Source of the DNA: Pseudomonas sp. UBA5782
GTDB taxonomy: Bacteria; Pseudomonadota; Gammaproteobacteria; Pseudomonadales; Pseudomonadaceae
NCBI GenBank assembly: GCA_002418465.1
Contig: DIEE01000093.1
Coordinates: 3,230-18,439, forward strand
Direction: 5' to 3'
Length of the DNA: 15,210 bases
The notes under the pieces were generated by a model, which saw only the letters and a list, made by a program, of their open reading frames with translations, was not told the DNA's origin and ran no database searches. Both the position numbers and the translations under genes were made by a program. Positions within the stretch are counted from its first letter, which is position 1; every line of letters starts with the position of its first letter. Shown piece after piece: positions 1 to 5,775 of the stretch.

Positions 1-264
1 GGCTCGGCCGCTTCGCTGGGTTCGGCGGCGCTGGCCTCGGACGTCGCCGGTGCCGAACCGGCGGACAGCGAGCGGCTGTACTTCGGCAACCTCGGCGAAT
101 CGCGCCTGCTCGGTGGCAGCGGAAACTACGAGGTGCTGCTGATCAACGTCGACGGCGCCGCGCTGAACGCCTTCCAGGTGGAAAACCGCGCCCAGGGCGA
201 GCGTTTCATCGACGCGCTGCACTTCTTCCGCAGCCGCGCGCTGGCCGCTCAGGACGCCGGATGA
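1..264 (+). CDS. 3' end of an unrecognised protein (partial)
   Basis: An open frame enters from the left edge in frame 1 and ends at TGA 262-264, giving the last 87 residues. The first 20 or so are Ala/Ser/Gly rich and look like a linker. The remainder is a compact mixed segment containing LYFGNLGESRLLGGSGNYEV and VLLINVDGAALNAFQVE, and ends in a helix rich in Phe, Arg and Ala (FIDALHFFRSRALAAQ). Codon use has the high GC third positions of the neighbouring trp genes, which supports real coding. I do not recognise the family. The region between trpE and trpG differs among Pseudomonas species, so this could be a small accessory, exported or lipoprotein-type protein, but the N-terminus that would show a signal peptide lies outside the window. 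No clear terminator follows it; a small GCCCG/CGGGC inverted repeat at 278-289 has no T-run. Confidence 0.6.
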   Translation, partial: GSAASLGSAALASDVAGAEPADSERLYFGNLGESRLLGGSGNYEVLLINVDGAALNAFQVENRAQGERFIDALHFFRSRALAAQDAG

Positions 265-298
265 GCGCGTCGCAGCGGCCCGTTCGGGCACGGCGATA

Positions 299-328
299 TT
301 GCAGCGAAGGCCCCCGCTGGGCTACTGT
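299..328 (+). promoter_or_regulatory. candidate promoter for trp leader-trpGDC
   Basis: A weak sigma-70-like pair is visible: TTGCAG at 299-304 (3 of 6 consensus bases) and TACTGT at 323-328 (4 of 6), 18 bp apart. Transcription would begin near 335, about 20 nt before the earliest leader start codon (GTG 356), which is the geometry expected of an attenuated amino-acid operon. The hexamers are poor, so the assignment rests mainly on position. Confidence 0.3.
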
Positions 329-355
329 GCGGGCAGCTCAATCCGAGACAAGCCC

Positions 356-421
356 GTGACATCCAGCACCCTCCTGATGCGAGTCATCAAAGCCCACGCC
401 CGCTGGCGCTGGCGCGCCTGA
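356..421 (+). CDS. trp leader peptide (trpL-like), two Trp codons
   Basis: A very short open frame ends at TGA 419-421. From ATG 377 it encodes MRVIKAHARWRWRA (14 residues); an in-frame GTG at 356 would lengthen it to 21. GTG 356 has a weak purine-rich stretch (GAGA, 345-348) seven bases upstream, whereas ATG 377 has no visible Shine-Dalgarno, so the longer form is my preferred start. Two Trp codons at 404-406 and 410-412 lie near the end, separated by one Arg codon. Trp is rare, so two in a 14-21 codon frame just ahead of trpG is strong circumstantial evidence for a leader peptide. As known for E. coli trpL, ribosome stalling at uncharged Trp codons would favour the antiterminated state. Attenuation of trpE and trpGDC has, to my recollection, been reported in P. 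putida. Confidence 0.7.
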   Translation: MTSSTLLMRVIKAHARWRWRA

Positions 422-429
422 TTCCGTTC

Positions 430-520
430 GCCCGGACAACGCCGGGCTGCAACTCCTGCCTCCGCAAGACGATATCCACCGGCACCTCCGCTGCGATCAG
501 CCCGCCGGCCCATCGATTTT
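430..520 (+). promoter_or_regulatory. trp attenuator: competing hairpins
   Basis: Directly after the leader stop codon, several mutually exclusive pairings can be drawn. GCCCGG 430-435 pairs with CCGGGC 442-447 around a 6-nt loop. CGGGCTG 443-449 pairs perfectly with CAGCCCG 498-504 and would act as antiterminator. A third hairpin pairs CGAT 494-497 with ATCG 512-515 and GCC 500-502 with GGC 507-509, followed by ATTTT at 516-520; this is the best terminator candidate, though its stem is weak. The second pairing uses the 5' arm of the third, as an attenuator needs. GCCCG 398-402, inside the leader frame next to the Trp codons, can also pair with CGGGC 443-447. The pairings are read by eye and no folding energy was calculated. 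Confidence 0.5.
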
Positions 521-560
521 CCTTGCCGGGGTGCGCGATCCGAATCCAGAGGTGGGCTCC

Positions 561-1157
561 ATGCTTTTAATGATCGACAACTACGACTCCTTCACCTTCA
601 ACGTCGTGCAGTACCTCGGCGAACTGGGTGCCGAGGTGAAAGTCGTGCGCAACGACGAACTCACGCTGGCCGAGATCGAGGCGCTGAACCCCGAGCGCAT
701 CGTGATTTCCCCCGGCCCCTGCACGCCGACCGAGGCCGGCGTCTCGCTCGAGGTGATCAGCCATTTCGCCGGCAAGCTGCCGATCCTCGGCGTCTGCCTC
801 GGCCACCAGGGTATCGGCCAGGCTTTCGGTGGCGACGTGGTGCGCGCGCGCCAGGTCATGCACGGCAAGACCAGCCCGGTCTATCACCAGCACCAGGGCG
901 TGTTCGCCGGGCTCAACGACCCGCTCACCGTGACCCGCTACCACTCGCTGGTGGTCAAGCTGGAAACCCTGCCCGAATGCCTGGAAGTCACCGCCTGGAC
1001 CCGTCTGGAAGACGGCTCGGTGGACGAGATCATGGGCCTGCGGCACAAGACGCTGAACGTCGAGGGCGTGCAGTTCCACCCCGAGTCGATCCTCTCCGAA
1101 CAGGGCCACGAGCTGTTCGCCAACTTCCTCAAGCAGACCGGTGGGGTGCGCGGATGA
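561..1157 (+). CDS. trpG: Anthranilate synthase component II (glutamine amidotransferase)
   Basis: The product supplies ammonia from glutamine to TrpE for conversion of chorismate to anthranilate, the first committed step of tryptophan synthesis. It is a 198-residue class I glutamine amidotransferase, the usual family length. The nucleophile is Cys79 in GVCLGHQ (77-83); the partners are His173 and Glu175 in QFHPES. The oxyanion-loop motif SPGPCTP (50-56) and N-terminal LMIDNYDSFTFN are typical of TrpG/PabA. I chose ATG 561 because it begins at the family's conserved N-terminus and has AGAGGTG six bases upstream; the in-frame GTG at 531 only adds unconserved residues. The stop overlaps the trpD start (ATGA). 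In pseudomonads trpG is separate from trpE and may also serve PabB, so a shared role in folate synthesis is possible. Expression is probably controlled by the upstream trp leader. Confidence 0.96.
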   Translation: MLLMIDNYDSFTFNVVQYLGELGAEVKVVRNDELTLAEIEALNPERIVISPGPCTPTEAGVSLEVISHFAGKLPILGVCLGHQGIGQAFGGDVVRARQVMHGKTSPVYHQHQGVFAGLNDPLTVTRYHSLVVKLETLPECLEVTAWTRLEDGSVDEIMGLRHKTLNVEGVQFHPESILSEQGHELFANFLKQTGGVRG

Positions 1158-2200
1158 ACATCAGGGAAGCCCTCGACCGGGTGGTCAACCAGCTCGACCT
1201 GAACACCGCGGAAATGCAGGACGTGATGCGCCTGATCATGACCGGCCAGTGCACCGACGCGCAGGTCGGCGCGTTCCTGATGGGCATGCGCATGAAGAGC
1301 GAGACCATCGACGAGATCGTCGGCGCCGCGCAGGTCATGCGCGAGCTGGCCGCGCCCGTGCAGATCGACGCCGAACGCCTGGTCGACACCTGCGGCACCG
1401 GCGGCGACGGGATGAACATCTTCAACGTCTCCACCGCTGCGGCCTTCGTCGTCGCCGCGGCCGGCGGGCGTGTCGCCAAGCACGGCAACCGCGCGGTGTC
1501 CGGCAAGAGCGGCAGCGCCGATCTGCTGGAGGCCGCCGGGGTCTACCTCGACCTCAAGCCGGAGCAGGTGGCGCGCTGCGTCGAGACTGTCGGCGTCGGC
1601 TTCATGTTCGCCCCGGCGCACCACGGCGCGATGAAACACGCCATCGGTCCGCGCCGCGAGCTCGGCCTGCGCACGCTGTTCAACCTGCTCGGGCCGATGA
1701 CCAACCCGGCCGGCGTGCAGCGCCAGGTGGTCGGTGTGTTCAGCCAGGCGCTGTGCCGGCCGATGGCCGAAGTGCTGGCGCGCCTGGGCAGCGAGCACGT
1801 GCTGGTGGTGCACGCGCAGGACGGGCTGGACGAGATCAGCCTGGCCGCGCCGACCTACGTCGCCGAGCTGCTCGAGGGCACGGTGCGCGAATACCAGATC
1901 CAGCCGGAAGACTTCGGCATCAAGAGCCAGAGCCTGATCGGCCTGACCGTGGACAGCGCCGCCGATTCGCTGGCGCTGATCCGCGACGCGCTGGGGCGCC
2001 GCAAGAGCGACAACGGCCACAAGGCCGCCGAGATGATCGTCCTCAACGCCGGCGCCGCGCTCTATGCGGCCGGACATGCGAGCAGCCTCAAGGACGGCAT
2101 GCGCCTGGCGCACGATGCCGTGCATACCGGGCTGGCCTGGGAGAAACTCAACGAGCTGGCCGCCTTCACCGGCATATTCAAGCAGGAGAACCAAGCATGA
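1154..2200 (+). CDS. trpD: Anthranilate phosphoribosyltransferase
   Basis: The enzyme joins anthranilate to phosphoribosyl pyrophosphate, the second step of the tryptophan branch. The 348-residue protein has the normal family length. It shows a small N-terminal helical domain (about 1-70), then the PRPP-binding glycine-rich motif DTCGTGGDG (78-86), and KHGNRAVSGKSGSAD (109-123), which belongs to the phosphate and anthranilate site. Residues 172-215 hold the conserved IGPRRELGLRTLFNLLGPM segment. The ATG overlaps the trpG stop in ATGA, with a G-rich GGTGGGG about eight bases upstream, so translation is probably coupled. The stop overlaps the trpC start in the same way. Another reading frame is open through the whole gene, which is a side effect of high GC content. 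Confidence 0.97.
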   Translation: MNIREALDRVVNQLDLNTAEMQDVMRLIMTGQCTDAQVGAFLMGMRMKSETIDEIVGAAQVMRELAAPVQIDAERLVDTCGTGGDGMNIFNVSTAAAFVVAAAGGRVAKHGNRAVSGKSGSADLLEAAGVYLDLKPEQVARCVETVGVGFMFAPAHHGAMKHAIGPRRELGLRTLFNLLGPMTNPAGVQRQVVGVFSQALCRPMAEVLARLGSEHVLVVHAQDGLDEISLAAPTYVAELLEGTVREYQIQPEDFGIKSQSLIGLTVDSAADSLALIRDALGRRKSDNGHKAAEMIVLNAGAALYAAGHASSLKDGMRLAHDAVHTGLAWEKLNELAAFTGIFKQENQA

Positions 2201-3030
2201 GCGTGCCCACCGTGCTGGAGAAGATCCTCGCCCGCAAGGCCGAGGAAGTCGCCGAACGCCGCGCGCGGGTGAGCCTCGCCGAGCTGGAGCGCCTGGCCGC
2301 CGCGGCCGACGCTCCGCGCGGCTTCGCCCTGGCGTTGCAGGAGCGCGTGAAACGCAAGGAAGCGGCGGTGATCGCCGAGGTGAAGAAGGCCTCGCCGAGC
2401 AAGGGCGTGCTGCGCGAGGAATTCCTTCCGGCGGAGATCGCCAGGAGCTACGAAGCCGGCGGCGCGGCCTGCCTGTCGGTACTCACCGACGTGGATTTCT
2501 TTCAGGGCGCCGATGCCTACCTGCAGCAGGCGCGAGCCGCCTGCAGCCTGCCGGTGATCCGCAAGGATTTCATGATCGATCCCTATCAGGTTGTCGAAGC
2601 CCGTGCACTGGGCGCCGACTGCATCCTGCTGATCGTCTCCGCACTGTCCGATGCGCAGATGGGCGAACTGGCGGCGACGGCCAAGGGCGTCGGCCTCGAC
2701 GTGCTGGTGGAAGTGCACGACGGCGACGAGCTGGACCGCGCGCTGGCCACCCTGGATACCCCGCTGGTGGGCATCAACAACCGCAACCTGCACACCTTCG
2801 AAGTGAACCTGGAAACCACCCTCGACCTGCTTCCGCGCATCCCCCGCGAGCGCCTGGTGATCACCGAGAGCGGCATCCTCAACCGCGCCGACGTGGAGCT
2901 GATGCAGATCAGCGAGGTGCATGCCTTCCTGGTCGGCGAAGCGTTCATGCGCGCCGAGGAACCGGGCAGCGAGCTGCAGCGGCTGTTCTTCCCCGAGCGC
3001 GGTCGCGGCCTGGGCAGCGACGCCTCCTGA
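2197..3030 (+). CDS. trpC: Indole-3-glycerol phosphate synthase
   Basis: The enzyme closes the indole ring, converting carboxyphenylamino-deoxyribulose phosphate to indole-3-glycerol phosphate with loss of CO2 and water. The 277-residue protein is a monofunctional TrpC without the TrpF domain found fused in E. coli. Beta/alpha barrel signatures are IAEVKKASPSKG (59-70), with the catalytic Lys, VIRKDFMIDPYQ (120-131), GINNRNL (192-198) and TESGI (223-227). The start is ATG 2197, in ATGA overlap with trpD, with AGGAG at 2184-2188. It is the last gene of trpGDC and is followed 16 bases later by a strong terminator. trpF, trpA and trpB are not in the window, as expected for pseudomonads, where they lie elsewhere. 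Confidence 0.97.
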   Translation: MSVPTVLEKILARKAEEVAERRARVSLAELERLAAAADAPRGFALALQERVKRKEAAVIAEVKKASPSKGVLREEFLPAEIARSYEAGGAACLSVLTDVDFFQGADAYLQQARAACSLPVIRKDFMIDPYQVVEARALGADCILLIVSALSDAQMGELAATAKGVGLDVLVEVHDGDELDRALATLDTPLVGINNRNLHTFEVNLETTLDLLPRIPRERLVITESGILNRADVELMQISEVHAFLVGEAFMRAEEPGSELQRLFFPERGRGLGSDAS

Positions 3031-3046
3031 GCGATTCGCGCGCATG

Positions 3047-3074
3047 AAAAAGCCGGCCAAGCGCCGGCTTTTTT
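3047..3074. terminator. bidirectional rho-independent terminator, trpC/vfr
   Basis: A perfect 11-bp inverted repeat, AAAAAGCCGGC 3047-3057 and GCCGGCTTTTT 3063-3073, with a 5-nt loop gives a GC stem with A/T tails on both sides. It sits between the convergent ends of trpC (3030) and vfr (3086), so it should stop transcription from both directions. Confidence 0.93.
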
Positions 3075-3085
3075 CTGCCTCGGGT

Positions 3086-3730
3086 TCAGCGCGTGCCGAA
3101 CACCACCATGGTCTTGCCCTTGACGTGCACCAGACCCTGTTCCTCCAGGCTCTTGAGCACGCGACCGACCATTTCCCGCGAGCAGCCGACGATGCGGCCG
3201 ATTTCCTGACGGGTGATCTTGATCTGCATGCCGTCCGGGTGGGTCATGGCGTCGGGCTGCTTGCACAGGTCGAGCAGCGTGCGCGCGACGCGGCCGGTGA
3301 CATCGAGGAAGGCCAGGTCGCCGACCTTGCGCGTGGTGGCGCGCAAGCGCTCGGCCATCTGCCCGCCGATGGTGTAGAGGATTTCCGGATCGCGCTCGGA
3401 CAGCTCGCGGAACTTGGCGTAGCTGAGCTCGGCGACGTCGCATTCGGTCTTGGCGCGGACCCAGGCGCTGCGTTCTTTCTCCGCGCCTTCGTTCTCGAAC
3501 AGGCCGAGCTCACCGAAGAAGTCCCCGGCGTTCAGGTAGGCGATGATCATCTCGCGGCCGTCGTCGTCCTCGATGAGGATGGTGACCGAGCCCTTGATGA
3601 TGAAGAACAGCGTTTCGCAGCGGTCGCCGGCATAGATGATGGTGCTTTTTGCGGCGTAGCGGCGGCGATGGCAGTGGGAGAGGAGTCTGTCGAGGTTCTT
3701 GACCTTTGGAGCGAGGGTAATTGCGACCAT
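3086..3730 (-). CDS. vfr: Vfr, cAMP receptor protein-family transcription regulator
   Basis: Vfr is the Pseudomonas homologue of E. coli CRP, a cAMP-binding dimer that in P. aeruginosa controls virulence, type III secretion, twitching and quorum-sensing genes. The 214-residue product matches my memory of P. aeruginosa Vfr over nearly its whole length, and the last 50 or so residues seem identical. The N-terminal cyclic-nucleotide domain (about 15-125) carries the phosphate-binding cassette FFGELGLFENEG (71-82) with Gly73 and Glu74, and Arg87-Ser88. Thr132-Thr133 lie in the dimer helix region. The C-terminal helix-turn-helix is about RQEIGRIVGCSREMVGRVLKSL minus its ends (174-195), including the recognition helix SREMVGRV. 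The start is ATG at 3730. It converges on trpC and diverges from the OsmC-family gene. Upstream, a perfect palindrome lies at 3804-3821. Confidence 0.96.
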   Translation of the reverse strand: MVAITLAPKVKNLDRLLSHCHRRRYAAKSTIIYAGDRCETLFFIIKGSVTILIEDDDGREMIIAYLNAGDFFGELGLFENEGAEKERSAWVRAKTECDVAELSYAKFRELSERDPEILYTIGGQMAERLRATTRKVGDLAFLDVTGRVARTLLDLCKQPDAMTHPDGMQIKITRQEIGRIVGCSREMVGRVLKSLEEQGLVHVKGKTMVVFGTR

Positions 3731-3803
3731 GCCTGATTTCCGAGAGAAGAATGAGCGATCCAGACGCCGTGAAGATGTCGAAGCGGCAGGTTATCAAGGC
3801 AAG

Positions 3804-3821
3804 GTTGCGACGCGTCGCAAC
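3804..3821. repeat. perfect 18-bp palindrome upstream of vfr
   Basis: The sequence GTTGCGACGCGTCGCAAC reads the same on both strands, with no mismatch and no spacer. It lies 74-91 bases upstream of the vfr start codon, just beyond a possible minus-strand -10 (GATAAC at 3795-3790), so it would cover the -35/spacer region of that promoter. This is the size and symmetry expected of a homodimeric regulator's operator. It does not resemble the Vfr/CRP consensus (TGTGA-N6-TCACA). Confidence 0.6.
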
Positions 3822-3840
3822 GCCGGGTTCGAGCCGGGTT
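3822..3840. repeat. 8-bp direct repeat, 11-bp period, beside the palindrome
   Basis: GCCGGGTT occurs at 3822-3829 and again at 3833-3840, exactly 11 bp apart, about one helical turn, and abuts the 18-bp palindrome. A partial third copy (GCCGG) follows at 3841-3845. Tandem sites on one DNA face suggest protein binding, but chance in GC-rich DNA is possible. Confidence 0.4.
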
Positions 3841-3967
3841 GCCGGCGTCCTTGCCGTGACGGGCGAAGCGCGCCGATCCATGGGTAGTCCTGCTGCAGAG
3901 CTGCTTCGAGCATGGATCATTCCACGCCGTCTTGTTGTGTTCGCAGGCAGTTTTCTTGGAGTACTTC

Positions 3968-4009
3968 CCGGCCCCGGGCCGGTGATCTGGCGTCAGCTTA
4001 ACAGACGCC
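3968..4009. repeat. two adjacent inverted repeats upstream of the OsmC gene
   Basis: CCGGCCC 3968-3974 and GGGCCGG 3976-3982 are perfect arms around a single C. Seven bases on, GGCGTC 3989-3994 and GACGCC 4004-4009 flank AGCTTAACA. Neither is followed by a T-run, so they do not look like terminators. They may be operators or structured leader elements. Confidence 0.4.
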
Positions 4010-4089
4010 CCGGAGCGGGCAATCCGTTTTCGCCGCGCCCCCCTGTCCTCCGTCGCCGCTGCCGGTGCTGCGGCGGCGCGCGGGCGGCA

Positions 4090-4098
4090 TGCTAAGCT
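4090..4098 (+). promoter_or_regulatory. candidate extended -10 of the OsmC-family gene
   Basis: TGCTAAGCT fits the TGnTAnnnT form of an extended -10 element. It lies 30 bases upstream of ATG 4128, leaving a short 5' leader that includes GGAG (4117-4120). No clear -35 was seen. Confidence 0.35.
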
Positions 4099-4127
4099 GG
4101 CGCCCTTTTCAGCAGCGGAGCGCGGCG

Positions 4128-4550
4128 ATGAAAGCACGCATTCAATGGGCCGGCGAGGCCATGTTCCTCGGTGAGTCCGGCAGCGGCCACGTGGTGGTGA
4201 TGGACGGCCCGCCGGAAAGCGGCGGCCGCAACCTCGGCGTGCGGCCGATGGAAATGGTGCTGATCGGCCTGGGCGGTTGCAGCAACTTCGATGTGGTCAG
4301 CATCCTGAAGAAGTCGCGCCAGCCGGTGGAAAGCTGCGAGGCCTTCCTCGAGGCCGAACGCGCCAACGAAGATCCCAAGGTGTTCACCAAGATCCACCTG
4401 CATTTCGTGGTCAAGGGTCGCGGGCTGAAGGAAGCCCAGGTCAAGCGCGCCATCGAGCTGTCGGCGGAGAAGTACTGCTCGGCATCGATCATGCTCGGCA
4501 ATGCCGGCGTCGAGATCACCCACGACTACGAGATCGTCGAACTGGGCTGA
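4128..4550 (+). CDS. OsmC/Ohr-family peroxidase-like protein (YhfA type)
   Basis: Members of the OsmC/Ohr family are small homodimeric cytoplasmic proteins, several of which reduce organic peroxides with a pair of cysteines. This 140-residue protein has both expected cysteines, Cys51 in GLGGCSNFDVV and Cys117 in AEKYCSASIML, and the central helix and beta-strand pattern of the fold. The substrate of this YhfA-like branch is not established, so peroxidase activity is inferred from the fold and cysteines. The start ATG 4128 has GGAG seven bases upstream. It is divergent from vfr; as I recall, E. coli yhfA is likewise divergent from crp, so the pairing with a CRP-type regulator appears conserved over a long distance and suggests shared control. 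It is convergent with coq7, sharing the terminator region. Confidence 0.88.
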   Translation: MKARIQWAGEAMFLGESGSGHVVVMDGPPESGGRNLGVRPMEMVLIGLGGCSNFDVVSILKKSRQPVESCEAFLEAERANEDPKVFTKIHLHFVVKGRGLKEAQVKRAIELSAEKYCSASIMLGNAGVEITHDYEIVELG

Positions 4551-4568
4551 TCGGCGAAAGTCGCAGGC

Positions 4569-4597
4569 AAAAAGAAAGGGCGCTGCGGCGCCCTTTC
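4569..4597 (-). terminator. rho-independent terminator, OsmC/coq7
   Basis: GAAAGGGCGC 4574-4583 and GCGCCCTTTC 4588-4597 form a perfect 10-bp stem with a TGCG loop. Read on the minus strand, the stem is followed by TTTTT (complement of 4569-4573), so it is best as the terminator of coq7. On the plus strand the downstream CCCGTTTCC is poorer, but it probably also ends the OsmC transcript. Confidence 0.88.
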
Positions 4598-4613
4598 CCG
4601 TTTCCGGCACGGT

Positions 4614-5261
4614 TCAGATGCGGTAGGTGCTCTTGGTCATCACCTTGGACAGCAGGGTCATGCCGAACTTCACCGGCACCGGGAAGCGGAAGCCGCCGGC
4701 GGCGATGGCGTTGGTCGAATGCTGTTCCTCGTCGATGCGCATCTGCTCGAGGATCGAGCGGGATTTCTGGTCTTCCAGGGGAATCTGCTCCAGGTGTTCG
4801 TCCAGGTGCTTGCAGACTTGGTCCTCGGTGGCGGCTACGAAGCCCAGGCTGACCTTGTCGCTGATCAGCCCGGCGACCGCGCCGACGCCGAACGACAGCC
4901 CGTAGAACACCGGATTGAGCACGCTGGTGTGGCTGCCCAGCTCGCGGATGCGCTGTTCGCACCAGGCCAGGTGATCGATTTCCTCTTCGGCGGCGTGTTC
5001 CATCGCCTTGCGGATCGCCGGCAGTTTGGCGGTCAGCGCCTGGCCCTGGTAGAGGCCCTGGGCGCAGACCTCGCCGGTGTGGTTGATGCGCATCAGGCCG
5101 GCCACGTGGCGGGTCTGGCTGGGTTCGAGCGCCACTTCGTCCTTGAGCAGTGCCGGCGACGGACGATAGGGCTGGCCAGTGAACGGCAGCAGGGTGCGCA
5201 GGGCGGTATTGGCCTGCAGCAGCAAACGGTCGACCGGGGTGTAGTGACGCGCATCGGACAT
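4614..5261 (-). CDS. coq7: Coq7, 3-demethoxyubiquinol 3-hydroxylase
   Basis: Coq7 is a diiron monooxygenase that performs the last ring hydroxylation of ubiquinone synthesis at the inner membrane, a step done by the unrelated flavoprotein UbiF in E. coli. The 215-residue protein shows the carboxylate diiron ligand set: Glu64 in HTGEV, Glu94 and His97 in EEEIDHLAW, Glu146 in ATEDQV, and Glu178 and His181 in DEEQH. Residues 113-140 form a hydrophobic helix likely to contact the membrane. I chose ATG 5261 (MSDARHYTPVDRLL) because it has GGAG six bases upstream and matches the P. aeruginosa N-terminus as I recall it; a longer in-frame start exists near 5291 but would overlap this ribosome site. 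The HIT gene lies 89 bases upstream on the same strand, so cotranscription is possible. Confidence 0.93.
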   Translation of the reverse strand: MSDARHYTPVDRLLLQANTALRTLLPFTGQPYRPSPALLKDEVALEPSQTRHVAGLMRINHTGEVCAQGLYQGQALTAKLPAIRKAMEHAAEEEIDHLAWCEQRIRELGSHTSVLNPVFYGLSFGVGAVAGLISDKVSLGFVAATEDQVCKHLDEHLEQIPLEDQKSRSILEQMRIDEEQHSTNAIAAGGFRFPVPVKFGMTLLSKVMTKSTYRI

Positions 5262-5350
5262 GACGAACTCCAGAACGGACGGGGGCGGCAAGTTTAAGCC
5301 GCAGGGCTGGGCGCGGGGTTGGGACAGATCAACGCAGCAAGCGGATGCGT

Positions 5351-5692
5351 TCAGCCCGGCGGCCAGCTCATCGGGCGCTTGCCCAGTACGTGCATATGAA
5401 TGTGGTAGACGGTCTGCCCGCCCAGCTCATTGCAGTTCATCACCACGCGGAAGCCTTCGGCGCAGCCCTGTTCCCCGGCCAGCTTCTGCGCGGTGAAGAG
5501 GATGTGCCCGGCGAGGGCCTTGTCGTCCTTCTCGCTGAAGTCGTGCAGGGTGGCGATGTGTTTCTTCGGGATCACCAGAAAGTGCACCGGCGCCTTCGGG
5601 TCGATATCGTTGAAGGCGATCACCTGGTCGTCTTCGTAAAGCTTGCGCGCGGGAATCTCTCCGGCGACGATCCTGCAGAATAGGCAGTCCAC
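5351..5692 (-). CDS. HIT-family nucleotide hydrolase (HinT-like)
   Basis: Histidine-triad proteins of the Hint branch hydrolyse nucleoside phosphoramidates such as AMP-lysine in the cytoplasm. The 113-residue product has the active-site triad HIHMH at 97-101, the N-terminal CLFCRIVAGEIPA with Cys3 and Cys6, and His45 in PKKHIATL, a combination seen in zinc-containing Hint proteins. I start it at GTG 5692 because GGAG lies six bases upstream on the minus strand and the family usually begins (M/V)DCLFC; the frame stays open upstream to 5764 but those residues are unlike the family. It lies upstream of coq7 on the same strand and is divergent from the AAA ATPase gene, with only 83 bases between starts. 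Confidence 0.92.
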   Translation of the reverse strand: MDCLFCRIVAGEIPARKLYEDDQVIAFNDIDPKAPVHFLVIPKKHIATLHDFSEKDDKALAGHILFTAQKLAGEQGCAEGFRVVMNCNELGGQTVYHIHMHVLGKRPMSWPPG

Positions 5693-5775
5693 GGACGGCT
5701 CCAGGTCTGATGGAAGAACGACGAGTGTAACCACGCGCGGATGGCCGGCCAACCCGCGCGCCACAAGGAGTCAGT

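Larger units (their letters stand above)
3731..4127. other. repeat-rich divergent regulatory gap, vfr/OsmC
   Basis: This 397-bp gap holds no convincing gene. From left to right it contains a candidate vfr minus-strand -10 (GATAAC, complement of 3790-3795), a perfect 18-bp palindrome (3804-3821), two 8-bp direct repeats (3822-3829, 3833-3840), a 7-bp GC inverted repeat around one base (3968-3982), a 6-bp inverted repeat (3989-3994 with 4004-4009), a CGCCGC/GCGGCG stem (4054-4059 with 4070-4075) and an extended -10 for the OsmC gene (4090-4098). Open frames crossing the gap lack ribosome sites and family resemblance. Confidence 0.6.

Noticed and set aside
278..289. GCCCG/CGGGC inverted repeat as terminator of the first, partial gene
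   Set aside because: The loop is only two to four bases and there is no T-run after it.
938..2194. Long minus-strand frame (418 residues) opposite trpG-trpD
   Set aside because: It is the antisense shadow of two certain genes, rich in His/Gln/Ala, without a ribosome site.
1141..2196. A plus-strand frame open through trpD and continuous with trpC, looking like a 629-residue fusion
   Set aside because: The part over trpD is Arg/Gly/Ala-rich and unlike any protein; trpD is intact in its own frame with all motifs, and trpC has its own AGGAG and ATG.
3731..3790. A Vfr self-binding site near GAATGAGCGATCCAGAC upstream of vfr
   Set aside because: Only a TGAG-CGAT-like half fits, spacing is off, and the TCACA half is missing.
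3899..4095. Small open frames in the vfr/OsmC gap as genes
   Set aside because: They lack ribosome sites, have no family resemblance and cross the inverted repeats and the OsmC start region.
5285..5302. GCGGC...GCCGC inverted repeat upstream of coq7 as terminator of the HIT gene
   Set aside because: The stem is only five pairs and no T-run follows on the minus strand; it may be chance.
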